Assembly: GCF_024385465.1 (NCBI RefSeq)
Contig: NZ_JANFLS010000001.1
Location: forward strand, 310,001 to 374,000
From: Arthrobacter sp. zg-Y844
GTDB taxonomy: Bacteria > Actinomycetota > Actinomycetes > Actinomycetales > Micrococcaceae
DNA: 64,000 nucleotides
Direction of reading: 5' to 3'
The translations under genes and the position numbers were made by a program. The notes below the pieces were generated by a model. The model had not been told where the DNA came from, did not search any database, and was given only the letters and a program-made list of their open reading frames with translations. Positions 52,597 to 64,000 of this stretch are shown here, one piece after another (the first letter of the stretch is position 1; each line of letters opens with the position of its first letter).

Positions 52597-54321
52597 CTAG
52601 ATGCGCGGTGCTATGTCCTCGGCCGCCAGGCGGGCGGTGTCGGCGCTCTTGTCATCGGGCTGTTCCTGGCTGCGGCGTTCCGCGTCGACCCGTGCAAGGT
52701 AGTGGGCGACTTCGCTTTCCACGCGTTCAAGGTCCCAGCCCAGCAGCGGCGCCATCAGTTCGGCTACCACCGGTGCGGCCGAGACGCCCCGGTCAAAGGT
52801 TTCGATGGAGATCCGGGTCCGCCGGGCGAGGACGTCCTCGACGTGCCGGGCGCCTTCGTGCGTGGTGGCATACACGGCTTCCGCGCGCAGGTAGTCGTCG
52901 GCGCCGGGCAGCGGTTCCGCGAGCGTCGGGTCCGCCTTGATGAGCTCGAGCAGGTCGTCGCTCATGGAGCCGTAGCGGTTGAGCAGATGCTCCACCCGCA
53001 CCACGTGCACCCCGTACTCGTCGGCGGTGCGGTGCCGGCGGTTCCAGGCCGCCTTGTAACCCACCGCGCCCAGGAGGGGGATGGTCTGCGTGCAGCTCTC
53101 GGGAACCTTTTCGTCCAGGGCCCGGGCTGCCTCATCCACGGCGTCCTTGGCCATGACCCGGTAGGTGGTCCATTTACCGCCGGCAACCACCACGAGTCCC
53201 GGTACCGGGTGGGCCACCACGTGTTCACGCGAGAGTTTGGCGGTGGAATCGTTTTCCCCGGCGAGCAGCGGCCGAAGCCCCGCGTAGACCCCTTCCACGT
53301 CCTCCCGGGTCAGCGGTGTCTTCAGCACCAGGTTCACGTGCTCGAGGATGTAGTCGATGTCCGCCGAGGTGGCCGCCGGGTGGGCCTTGTCCAGGTTCCA
53401 GTCCGTGTCGGTGGTGCCGATGATCCAGTGCCGCCCCCACGGGATGACGAAGAGCACGGATTTTTCCGTCCGCAGGATCATGCCGACGGTGGACTGGATC
53501 CGGTCCTTGGGAACCACCAGGTGGACGCCCTTGGAGGCGCGCACCTTCAGCTGCCCGCGGTCGGTCACCATGGCCTGGGTTTCATCCGTCCAGACGCCGG
53601 TGGCATTGACCACCTGGCTTGCCGCGATGTCGAACTCGTTGCCGGTTTCCTGGTCGCGGACGCGGGCCCCGACCACGCGTTCGCCCTCGCGCAGGAAGTC
53701 GACGACGGCGAGCCGGTTCACCACTGCGGCGCCGTAATGCGCGGCGGTGCGGACCATGTTGGCCACGTACCGGGCGTCATCCACCTGGCCGTCGTAGTAG
53801 CGGATGGCCCCCACCATCGCGTCATCCTTCAGGCTCGGCGCCATCCGCAGTGTCTGGCGCCGGGTCAGGTGCTTCTGCATGGGCACGCCGCGGGAGTTCC
53901 CCGAGGTCATGCCCATGGTGTCGTACAGGAAGATGCCGGCGCCCACGTACGGCCGCTCGATGAACCGCTTCGTCAGCGGGTACAGGAACGCCACGGGCTT
54001 CACCAGGTGCGGGGCGATCCGCTGCAGCAGCAGCCCCCGCTCCTTCAACGCCTCCTGGACCAACGCAAAATCGAGCATCTCCAGGTAGCGCAGGCCGCCG
54101 TGGATGAGCTTGGAGGAACGCGATGACGTTCCCGACGCCCAGTCCCGGGCCTCCACCATGCCTACGTTCAGCCCGCGCGTCACCGCGTCCAGCGCGGCGC
54201 CGGCGCCCACCACGCCGCCGCCGACGATCAGGATGTCCAGCTCATTGCCCGGCGCGGTGGTTGCCCGGAGCTTGTCCATGGCTTCTGTCCGGTACTCGGG
54301 GCTCAGGGCGTCTGCAGTCAT
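52597..54321 (-). CDS. glpD: aerobic glycerol-3-phosphate dehydrogenase
   Basis: 574 aa, FAD-dependent and membrane-associated. The dinucleotide motif GGGVVGAGAALDAVTRGL is near 33-50, and DWASGTSSRSSKLIHGGLRY is the family signature. A C-terminal GlpD cap domain is included. It oxidises glycerol-3-phosphate to DHAP and passes electrons to quinone. Starts at ATG 54321, 64 nt after guaB3. Confidence 0.94.
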   Translation of the reverse strand: MTADALSPEYRTEAMDKLRATTAPGNELDILIVGGGVVGAGAALDAVTRGLNVGMVEARDWASGTSSRSSKLIHGGLRYLEMLDFALVQEALKERGLLLQRIAPHLVKPVAFLYPLTKRFIERPYVGAGIFLYDTMGMTSGNSRGVPMQKHLTRRQTLRMAPSLKDDAMVGAIRYYDGQVDDARYVANMVRTAAHYGAAVVNRLAVVDFLREGERVVGARVRDQETGNEFDIAASQVVNATGVWTDETQAMVTDRGQLKVRASKGVHLVVPKDRIQSTVGMILRTEKSVLFVIPWGRHWIIGTTDTDWNLDKAHPAATSADIDYILEHVNLVLKTPLTREDVEGVYAGLRPLLAGENDSTAKLSREHVVAHPVPGLVVVAGGKWTTYRVMAKDAVDEAARALDEKVPESCTQTIPLLGAVGYKAAWNRRHRTADEYGVHVVRVEHLLNRYGSMSDDLLELIKADPTLAEPLPGADDYLRAEAVYATTHEGARHVEDVLARRTRISIETFDRGVSAAPVVAELMAPLLGWDLERVESEVAHYLARVDAERRSQEQPDDKSADTARLAAEDIAPRI

Positions 54322-54385
54322 GGTCCAGGTTCCTCTCTAGGGTCCTGCCGTAGCTGCGTCCACTCTATGGGCTGGGCGCCGGGAT

Positions 54386-55525
54386 TTACAGGCTGTACTG
54401 GTAGGGGGACACCAGCACTTCGATGCGCTGGAACGCTTTCAGGTCCGAGTAGCCGGTGGTGGCCATTGCCCGGCGCAGCGCACCCATGAGGTTGGAGGTG
54501 CCGTTGGTGTGGTGGGACGGCCCCCAAAGGACCTCTTTGAGCGGTCCCACGGTGTCCAAGCGGACCCTGTCGCCGCGCGGCAGCTCGCTGTGGTGTGCTT
54601 CCTGCCCCCAGTGCCAGCCGTGGCCCGGTGCCTCTTCGGCACGGGCCAGCGCGGAACCGAGCATCACGGCGTCGGCGCCCATCGCGAACGCCTTGATGAT
54701 GTCGCCGCTGGTGCCCATGCCGCCGTCGGCGATCACGTGCACGTACCGTCCGCCGGACTCGTCCATGTAGTCCCGGCGCGCCTCGGCGATGTCGGAGATG
54801 GCCGTGGCCATGGGCGCGTGGATGCCCAGCGCACGCCGGGTGGTGGTGGTCGCGCCGCCGCCGAACCCGACGAGGACGCCGGCCGCGCCGGTACGCATCA
54901 GGTGCAGGGCCGGGGTGTAGCCGGCGGCTCCGCCGACGATCACCGGAACATCGAGTTCGTAGATGAACTGCTTCAGGTTCAGCGGTTCCACGGTCTTGGA
55001 CACGTGCTCGGCGGAAACGGTGGTGCCGCGGATGACGAAGACGTCGACGCCGGCGGCGAGGACGGTCTTGTAGAACTCCTGGGTGCGCTGCGGGGTGAGC
55101 GAGCCGGCAACAGTCACGCCGGCGTCGCGCATTTCGGCCAGGCGCGAGCTGATCAGTTCGGCCTGGATCGGTGCGTTGTAGATTTCCTGCAGGCGGCGGG
55201 TGGCGGCGGGGTTGAAGTTGTCGCTGCTGAGGGCGGCGATTTCGTCCAGCAGCGGTTCCGGATTCTCGTACCGGGTCCACAGGCCCTCAAGGTTCAGCAC
55301 GCCGAGGCCGCCGAGCCTGCCGAGGGCAATGGCTGATGCCGGAGACATCACCGAGTCCATCGGGGCGCCGATGACCGGCATCTCGAACTGGTAGGCATCG
55401 ATCTGCCAGTTGATGGAAACATCCTGGGGATCGCGGGTGCGCCGCGAGGGCACAATCGCCACGTCATCCAGGGAGTAGGCTCTGCGCCCATGCTTGCCAC
55501 GGCCAATTTCTATCTCGTTACTCAC
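54386..55525 (-). CDS. guaB3: GuaB3 family IMP-dehydrogenase-like protein
   Basis: 379 aa of the IMPDH/GMPR barrel fold. The opening YSLDDVAIVPSRRTRDPQDV and PVIGAPMDSVMSPASA match. It has no CBS pair and lacks the catalytic Cys: the loop equivalent to GxxSICxTR is GFGGGATTTTRRA. In actinobacteria GuaB3 is always next to GuaB and its role (GMP/XMP handling or regulation) is unclear. It follows guaB by 139 bp that include a hairpin. Confidence 0.9.
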   Translation of the reverse strand: MSNEIEIGRGKHGRRAYSLDDVAIVPSRRTRDPQDVSINWQIDAYQFEMPVIGAPMDSVMSPASAIALGRLGGLGVLNLEGLWTRYENPEPLLDEIAALSSDNFNPAATRRLQEIYNAPIQAELISSRLAEMRDAGVTVAGSLTPQRTQEFYKTVLAAGVDVFVIRGTTVSAEHVSKTVEPLNLKQFIYELDVPVIVGGAAGYTPALHLMRTGAAGVLVGFGGGATTTTRRALGIHAPMATAISDIAEARRDYMDESGGRYVHVIADGGMGTSGDIIKAFAMGADAVMLGSALARAEEAPGHGWHWGQEAHHSELPRGDRVRLDTVGPLKEVLWGPSHHTNGTSNLMGALRRAMATTGYSDLKAFQRIEVLVSPYQYSL

Positions 55526-55610
55526 GCTCCCTAGGTTATCCCAGTGCGCGGCGCCGGCCCGAAAGCTGCCGGCAACGGGCCGCCGTGAGTGCAGAACAGG
55601 CCCTTAAAGC

Positions 55611-55651
55611 CCAAGGGCAGCTCCAGCGCAGTGCGCAGGGGCTGCCCTTGG
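55611..55651 (-). terminator. hairpin after guaB
   Basis: CCAAGGGCAGC (55611-55621) and GCTGCCCTTGG (55641-55651) pair over 11 bp. On the minus strand it is followed by GCTTTAAG. Confidence 0.55.
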
Positions 55652-55664
55652 CAGGGAGGACGGG

Positions 55665-57236
<1,572 letters not shown>

Positions 57237-57318
57237 CTATCGTAAAACGAAAGCGGTCCCGCCCCTATTCCGTCCCGAAGGTATCTGCTGCCTGTGAGGG
57301 ATGCCACGGAAAACAGCG

Positions 57319-57357
57319 AGGCCCCGCCCCCGGAAACGTGTTCCGGGGGCGGGGCCT
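57319..57357. terminator. terminator after groEL
   Basis: A 17-bp perfect GC-rich stem (57319-57335 with 57341-57357) and 5-nt loop lie about 40 nt after the groEL stop and upstream of guaB. Confidence 0.85.
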
Positions 57358-57395
57358 GGGCCGATTTCCGCACGTAAGGCGCGGATCAGGGCTGA

Positions 57396-59379
<1,984 letters not shown>

Positions 59380-59473
59380 TCGGGCTCTCCTTTGCGTAGT
59401 TTCTAACGGAATGGGGCCGTTGGTCTGGCGCTGGCCGTCGTCGCGGTGCCGGTTCGCGCTTTCCCTTCGGGAG

Positions 59474-59500
59474 TTAGCACCCTCACGTTCGGAGTGCTAA
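59474..59500 (-). promoter_or_regulatory. proximal CIRCE of groES (HrcA site)
   Basis: TTAGCACCC-N9-GAGTGCTAA with 9-9-9 spacing lies downstream of the promoter and differs from the consensus by one base in one arm. Confidence 0.9.
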
Positions 59501-59505
59501 CTCAG

Positions 59506-59534
59506 ACTTTATGCAACGGTTAGCACTCGGTCAA
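59506..59534 (-). promoter_or_regulatory. groES promoter
   Basis: On the minus strand, TTGACC (59534-59529) and TAAAGT (59511-59506) are 17 bp apart, a near-consensus sigma-A promoter. The -35 box lies inside the distal CIRCE. Confidence 0.72.
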
Positions 59535-59546
59535 GGTGAGTGCCAG
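59520..59546 (-). promoter_or_regulatory. distal CIRCE of groES (HrcA site)
   Basis: TTAGCACTC-N9-GAGTGCCAG with 9-9-9 spacing overlaps the -35 box. Its arms are identical to the CIRCE at 43451-43477. Confidence 0.85.
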
Positions 59547-59611
59547 CGCGCGCCGCCTGTCCACCCCTCTCCCCCGTACCGGCGGGCAGGTAAATGAAGA
59601 AGGGGATTTGC

Positions 59612-59637
59612 TTAGGTTCCCCTAACCGGGATAGTTT
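59612..59637 (+). promoter_or_regulatory. DtxR/IdeR-type iron box in the siderophore promoter
   Basis: TTAGGTTCCCCTAACCGGG at 59612-59630 resembles the TTAGGTTAGGCTAACCTAA box, with the inner TTAGGT/CTAACC half-sites conserved. It lies between TTGCTT (59608-59613) and TAGTTT (59632-59637). Confidence 0.72.
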
Positions 59638-59713
59638 TCATCTGCGCATCATTAGAAAACATTTCTGTGACCTAATCCCCCGGATAGGCACATCGACTCT
59701 CACCGGAGCCCCC

Positions 59714-60655
59714 ATGATCACGAAGTCCCGCCTGTTGGCCGGAACCGCCCTTGTGTCCCTCCTCGCGCTCAGCGCCTGCTCCACTGAAGCAGCAGATGCG
59801 GACGTCGAGTCCGCGCAGGACTCAACCGTGACGGTCGAGCACGCCCAGGGAAGCACCGAAGTTCCGGTGAACCCGGAGATCGTGTACACCTTCGACCTCG
59901 GCGCCCTCGACACGATGGATGCCCTCGACATTGACGTCGACGGCGTGCCTGCCGCCAATTTCCCGGCGAGCCTCTCCCAGTACGGCGCCGAAGAGATCAC
60001 CAAGATCGGCAGCATGAAAGAGCCCGACTTCGAAGCGATCAACGCCGGCGCTCCGGACCTGATCATCATTTCCGGCCGGGTTGCCGATTCTTACGAAGAG
60101 TTGAGCAAGATTGCCCCCACCGTCGACCTCAGCGTCGATAACGGCGATTCCTGGAACTCCTTCAAGGAAAACACCCGGACCCTCGGCACGATCTTCGAGA
60201 AGGAAGACCTGGTTGAAGAGAAGCTGGGCGCCCTGGAAGGCAAGGTCGAAGACACCAAGGAACTGGCCGCCGACGCCGGCAACGGCCTGATCGTTATGAC
60301 CAGCGGCGGGGAAATGACCGCCTACGGCGCAGGCTCGCGCTTCGGCATCATCCACGACGTCCTCGGCCTGGAACCGGCCGCCGAGGTTCAGGGCGAGGGT
60401 AAGCACGGCGAATCCGTTTCCTTTAACTACATTGCGGATACCGATCCGGACCACCTGTTCGTCATTGACCGCGACGTAGCCGTCGGCACCTCCGGCGAAG
60501 CCGCCTCCGCCGTGCTCGACAACGAGCTGGTCAAGAGCACCAAGGCTGCCCGGAACGGAAACATCACCATGCTGGATTCCGCCAGCTGGTACCTGGTCGG
60601 ATACGGCCTGAACAACGTGGACACCATGGTTAACACCGTCCACGACGCTCTCTAG
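59714..60655 (+). CDS. siderophore ABC transporter substrate-binding lipoprotein (FatB/YclQ-like)
   Basis: 313 aa. The signal peptide MITKSRLLAG with lipobox LSAC (Cys22) precedes a class III helix-backbone SBP fold with VEHAQGSTEVPVNPEIVYTF, GALDTMDALDID and IGSMKEPDFEAINAGAPDLI. These are typical of petrobactin/catecholate-type siderophore receptors. The ATG at 59714 has GGAG 8 nt upstream; an open frame upstream crosses the iron box. It heads a four-gene iron-uptake operon. Confidence 0.88.
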   Translation: MITKSRLLAGTALVSLLALSACSTEAADADVESAQDSTVTVEHAQGSTEVPVNPEIVYTFDLGALDTMDALDIDVDGVPAANFPASLSQYGAEEITKIGSMKEPDFEAINAGAPDLIIISGRVADSYEELSKIAPTVDLSVDNGDSWNSFKENTRTLGTIFEKEDLVEEKLGALEGKVEDTKELAADAGNGLIVMTSGGEMTAYGAGSRFGIIHDVLGLEPAAEVQGEGKHGESVSFNYIADTDPDHLFVIDRDVAVGTSGEAASAVLDNELVKSTKAARNGNITMLDSASWYLVGYGLNNVDTMVNTVHDAL

Positions 60656-60722
60656 CCGCCCCTCTGCGCTCCGTGGCCCGGCACCGGCCGTGCCGGGCCA
60701 CGGAGGAACTGGATACCGATAT

Positions 60723-61763
60723 ATGACTGCCCCCGCCGTGCCGGCGAATAAACCGGCCCCCGCGTCCGCCGCCGCTCCCCCGGAACGGCGGCGCTTCGTG
60801 CGTTCAACCGCCGCACTGGTCCTGGGGGTCTGCGTTGTGGTTCTGCTGGCGGCCGTAAGCCTTTTCGTCGGCGTCGGTGACCTTTCGCTCGCCTCGCTGC
60901 TGTCCGGGGATCCCACCACGCACATGCTGTTCTGGGTCAGCCAGCTCCCCCGCACGCTGAGTATTGTCCTGGCGGGCATGGCCCTGAGCGTGGCCGGACT
61001 GATCATGCAGCTGATGGCCCGGAACAAGTTCGTGGAACCCTCCACCGTCGGCACGGTGGAGTCGGCCCAACTGGGGATCCTGGCGGTGACCGTGCTGCTG
61101 CCGGGCGCCTCCATGTTCCTGAAGATGTCCACGGCTTCGGTCTTCGCCGCTGCAGGAACCGCACTCTTCCTGCTCATCCTGCGCCGGATCCCGCTGCGCA
61201 ACACACTGATCGTGCCCCTGGTGGGCATCATGCTCGGCGGCGTGATTTCCGCCGTCACCACTTTCTTCGCCTACCGCACCGACCTCCTCCAGACGTTGAA
61301 CAGCTGGATGATCGGCGACTTCTCCGGCGTCCTGCGCGGCCGCTACGAACTGCTCTGGATTGTCGGCGCCCTGACCCTGATCGGCTACCTGGCCGCGGAC
61401 CGTTTCACCGTTGCAGGCATGGGGCAGGACTTCACCACCAACCTCGGCCTGAACTACAACCGGGTCATGGCGCTCGGACTGGCGATCGTCTCGCTCATCA
61501 GCGCCGTGGTGGTGGTCAGCGTCGGCTCCATTCCGTTCCTGGGCCTGATCGTGCCCAACCTGGTGTCCCTGCTGATCGGTGACAACGTCCGCCGCGCGGT
61601 GCCCTGGGTCGCCGTCTTCGGAGCGGGCTTCGTCCTGCTCTGCGACATCATCGGACGCACCATCCGCTACCCGTATGAAATCCCGGTGGGCGTAGTGGTT
61701 TCCGCCGTAGGCAGCGTCATCTTCCTGTACCTCCTCCTACGCAAGCGCGGTTCCCATGCCTGA
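60723..61763 (+). CDS. siderophore ABC transporter permease (FecCD family)
   Basis: 346 aa with 9-10 hydrophobic segments. RLPRTLSIVLAGMAL-type motif (here QLPRTLSIVLAGMALSVAG) near 90-108 identifies a FecCD permease; GLIVPNLVSLLIGDNVR near 279-295 is the conserved loop. The ATG at 60723 gives a Pro/Ala-rich cytoplasmic start. Its stop overlaps the next gene by 8 nt. Confidence 0.9.
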   Translation: MTAPAVPANKPAPASAAAPPERRRFVRSTAALVLGVCVVVLLAAVSLFVGVGDLSLASLLSGDPTTHMLFWVSQLPRTLSIVLAGMALSVAGLIMQLMARNKFVEPSTVGTVESAQLGILAVTVLLPGASMFLKMSTASVFAAAGTALFLLILRRIPLRNTLIVPLVGIMLGGVISAVTTFFAYRTDLLQTLNSWMIGDFSGVLRGRYELLWIVGALTLIGYLAADRFTVAGMGQDFTTNLGLNYNRVMALGLAIVSLISAVVVVSVGSIPFLGLIVPNLVSLLIGDNVRRAVPWVAVFGAGFVLLCDIIGRTIRYPYEIPVGVVVSAVGSVIFLYLLLRKRGSHA

Positions 61764-62772
61764 TCCATCCACCAGCGCACTGCCCGCAGCGCTTACCGAG
61801 CACCGCCGGCGTCCCGTCCGGACCGTTCCCGCCCGCTTCTGGATCATCGCCCTGGGCCTGGTCGCGGCGGCACTGGTTGCGGTGTTCATGACCATTGAGC
61901 TGCGCGGAAACCTGGGCTACGCCCTGCCGCGCCGCGCGATCAAGGTGGGCTCCATGATCCTGGTGGCCTACGCCGTCGGGGTTTCCACCGTCCTGTTCCA
62001 GACCGTCACCGCCAACCGGATCCTCACGCCATCGATCATGGGCTTCGATGCCCTCTATGTGCTGATCCAGACGGTCCTGGTGTTTGCCTTGGGCGGCGGT
62101 GCCCTGCTGTCCCTGGGCGCGCCGATCCGCTTCTGCCTCGAAGTGCTGCTGATGGTCGGGTTCTCGTTCCTGCTGTACCGGTGGCTTTTCACCGGCGGCG
62201 GGAAATCCCTGCACTTGATGCTGCTGGTCGGAATTGTCTTCGGCACCATGTTCCGCGGCTTCTCCTCGCTGCTGCAGCGGCTGATCGACCCGAGCGAATT
62301 CATCATCCTGCAGGACCTGTTCTTTGCCAGTTTCAACAATGTCGACGCCGCCCTGCTGGGCTACTCCGCCGCCGCCGTCGCGCTTGTCAGTGCCGTCGCC
62401 TGGCGGATGCGCCACTCCTTCGATGTCCTGGCCCTGGGCCGCGAGACCGCGGTGAACCTGGGGGTGGACCACAAGCGGGCGGTCACCGCCACGCTGATCA
62501 TCTGCTCGGTGCTCGTCGCGGTGTCCACGGCCCTGATCGGGCCGGTGACCTTCTTCGGGCTCCTCATTGCGTCCCTGGCCTACCAGCTCTGCGCGAAGTT
62601 CCGGCATGCCTCGGTGCTGCCGATTGCCGTTCTGCTGGGAATCATCGCCCTGGTGGGCGGCCAGCTGGTGCTGGAGCGGATCTTCGACTTCGACACTGCG
62701 CTGAGTATCGTCATCGAGTTCGTGGGCGGCATCGTGTTCCTCATCCTGCTCCTTAGGGGAAACGTGAAATGA
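61756..62772 (+). CDS. siderophore ABC transporter permease (FecCD family)
   Basis: 338 aa with about nine TMs. TANRILTPSIMGFDALYVLIQT and GPVTFFGLLIASLAYQL match the second permease of FatCD/YclNO-type systems. It has an N-terminal cytoplasmic stretch PSTSALPAALTEHRRRPV. The overlap with the previous gene implies coupled translation. It forms the permease heterodimer with the gene before. Confidence 0.9.
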   Translation: MPDPSTSALPAALTEHRRRPVRTVPARFWIIALGLVAAALVAVFMTIELRGNLGYALPRRAIKVGSMILVAYAVGVSTVLFQTVTANRILTPSIMGFDALYVLIQTVLVFALGGGALLSLGAPIRFCLEVLLMVGFSFLLYRWLFTGGGKSLHLMLLVGIVFGTMFRGFSSLLQRLIDPSEFIILQDLFFASFNNVDAALLGYSAAAVALVSAVAWRMRHSFDVLALGRETAVNLGVDHKRAVTATLIICSVLVAVSTALIGPVTFFGLLIASLAYQLCAKFRHASVLPIAVLLGIIALVGGQLVLERIFDFDTALSIVIEFVGGIVFLILLLRGNVK

Positions 62773-62809
62773 CCGTCCTCCCCCTGCACCGCCCGAAAGG
62801 CCCCTGTTC

Positions 62810-63568
62810 ATGATCTCCGTCAACGGCGTCACCAAGCGCTACTCCTCCACCGTCGTCGTGGACGGGGTGAGCTGCGAGATCAAGGAAGGCGGCATCACCT
62901 CGATCATCGGGCCCAACGGTGCGGGCAAATCCACGCTGCTCTCCATGATCAGCCGGCTGCTGCCCATGGATTCCGGCACGGTTGCCGTGGACGGGCTCGA
63001 CGTCGTTTCCACCCCCGGCCGGGACCTCGCCCGGAAAATGGCGATCCTGCGCCAGGACAACCAGCTCACCGTCCGCCTGACCGTTCGGGACCTGGTGGGC
63101 TTCGGCCGCTACCCCCACAACGGCGGCCGGCCGGGACCCGAAGACAAGGTCCACATCGAGCAGGCAATGGCGTACCTGGACCTGACGGCGCTGGCGGACC
63201 GGTTTGTGGACGAGCTCTCCGGCGGGCAGCGGCAGCGGGCGTTCATTGCCATGGTGCTGGCGCAGGACACGGACTACCTGCTCCTGGATGAGCCGCTGAA
63301 CAACCTGGACATGAAACACTCCGTGGAAATGATGCGGCTGCTGCGCCGGCTCACGGACGACTTCGGGAAGACCGTGGTACTGGTCATCCACGACATCAAC
63401 TTTGCCTCCTGCTACTCGGACGACATCATTGCCATGTGCGACGGCCGGCTGATCCACCAGGGACCGCCGTCGGCCATCATGCAGCCGGACGTGTTGAGGG
63501 ATATCTATGAAATCGATATCCGGATCGAGGAGATCGACGGAAACCGGATCGGCGTCTATTTCGCCTAG
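62810..63568 (+). CDS. siderophore ABC transporter ATP-binding protein
   Basis: 252 aa of the FepC/FecE type. Walker A GPNGAGKST is at 34-42, signature LSGGQRQRAFIAM near 139-151 and Walker B YLLLDEPLNNLD near 158-169. GFGRYPHNGGRPG near 97-109 is typical of the iron-siderophore subfamily. It follows the second permease by 37 nt. No terminator hairpin is obvious after its stop. Confidence 0.92.
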   Translation: MISVNGVTKRYSSTVVVDGVSCEIKEGGITSIIGPNGAGKSTLLSMISRLLPMDSGTVAVDGLDVVSTPGRDLARKMAILRQDNQLTVRLTVRDLVGFGRYPHNGGRPGPEDKVHIEQAMAYLDLTALADRFVDELSGGQRQRAFIAMVLAQDTDYLLLDEPLNNLDMKHSVEMMRLLRRLTDDFGKTVVLVIHDINFASCYSDDIIAMCDGRLIHQGPPSAIMQPDVLRDIYEIDIRIEEIDGNRIGVYFA

Positions 63569-63761
63569 CTTCGTATAGGGAACCGAAACAACCTCGTCAG
63601 GAACAATGCGCCCTACGAACTTTTTCCGGTAGAGCAGTAATCCGCCGATGAAGAGCATCTCCCGGAGGGGCAGTATCCGCCCGGCACATTGCGCAGAGGG
63701 GAAAGGCACTCCTAGGTTGGAATCCGCCGCACTTTCTTAACCCCTTCCAGGAAGGTCTCCC

Positions 63762-64000
63762 ATGGAGCCCAAGCTGCGCGTTGCCATCCGGCTCGACGTC
63801 GACCTGCGCCAGGCGCGGCTGGTGGTGCGCGGGAAGATCACGGAAGGGAACTGCAGGGTGCTGTACGTGCTCGCCCGCCGCACCAACGCTGCCCTGCCGG
63901 GCCTCAACGTGCTCCTGGACCTGAGGAAGGCCACCATCACTGAAGCTGCAATGGCGGGATTGATCCGCAGTGCGGAGACCGGCGAACTGCCGGTGCTTAC
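63762..64000 (+). CDS. STAS-like hypothetical protein, 3' end beyond window
   Basis: 79 codons are visible. MEPKLRVAIRLDVDLRQARL, VVRGKITEGNCRVLYVLARR and LNVLLDLRKATI have the beta-alpha-beta pattern of a small STAS/anti-sigma-antagonist-like domain, seen in other Micrococcaceae proteins. AGGAAGG lies 8-9 nt before the ATG. It may regulate a sigma factor, but no partner is visible here. Confidence 0.68.
   Translation, partial: MEPKLRVAIRLDVDLRQARLVVRGKITEGNCRVLYVLARRTNAALPGLNVLLDLRKATITEAAMAGLIRSAETGELPVL

Overview
The window is high-GC, densely coded chromosomal DNA of an actinobacterium. Gene content and order point to the Micrococcaceae, most likely an Arthrobacter-like organism. Supporting evidence includes a gluABCD-type glutamate uptake operon, lysine genes of the succinylase branch (dapC, dapE, dapD), a fdxA-dapC pair, guaB/guaB3/guaA, a GroEL with a His-rich tail, a SepX/GlpR-like divisome protein next to a RimJ-type acetyltransferase and galU, and many genes whose start codon sits 6-7 nt behind a TANNNT hexamer (apparently leaderless mRNAs). 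No tRNA, rRNA, CRISPR array or intact insertion sequence was seen.

Layout. 0-4.2 kb: a partial LOG-family gene, then the glutamate ABC operon with hairpins on both sides of the binding-protein gene. 4.2-11.9 kb: dapE/dapD fired divergently from a 33-bp gap, an exported lysozyme-like protein, galE, gltA, dapC and fdxA. 11.9-20.3 kb: a small membrane protein that appears to start at ATT, typA, and a peptide/nickel-type ABC operon (binding protein, two permeases, fused double ATPase). 20.3-25.7 kb: the accessory part, with hypotheticals, an NAD(P)-binding protein, a GNAT with a damaged N-terminus, an orphan Imm-5-like immunity protein, a TetR/membrane-protein pair with an obvious operator, and a ~1.17-kb insert wedged into the 3' end of ychF. 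25.7-38.9 kb: ychF, ispH, xseA/xseB, an AlaA-like aminotransferase, an osmoprotectant ABC operon, NUDIX, an N-acetylglucosamine-kinase-like gene, and an MFS/Lrp divergent pair. 38.9-49 kb: a phosphotransferase, GlpR/SepX-like protein, RimJ, GalU, formyl-THF cyclo-ligase, a FmdB/Ruc-type zinc-ribbon protein behind a CIRCE element, a SAF-domain protein, and a 1281-aa DUF4011-type helicase/nuclease with a defective Walker A. 49-59.5 kb: guaA, DUF3817, SURF1, EIIA, glpD, guaB3, guaB, groEL and groES with two CIRCE elements. 59.5-64 kb: a siderophore ABC operon behind a DtxR-type iron box, and a truncated STAS-like gene.

How it works together: most of the window is housekeeping (purines, lysine, TCA entry, cell envelope, division) plus four ABC uptake systems. 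The heat-shock regulator HrcA probably links groES-groEL with the FmdB/Ruc-type chaperone gene 16 kb away, because the arms of the two CIRCE boxes are identical. The most informative anomaly is the replaced ychF 3' end. The ancestral last eight codons and terminator survive at 24.56 kb, while the working ychF ends in different, AT-richer synonymous codons supplied by the insert.
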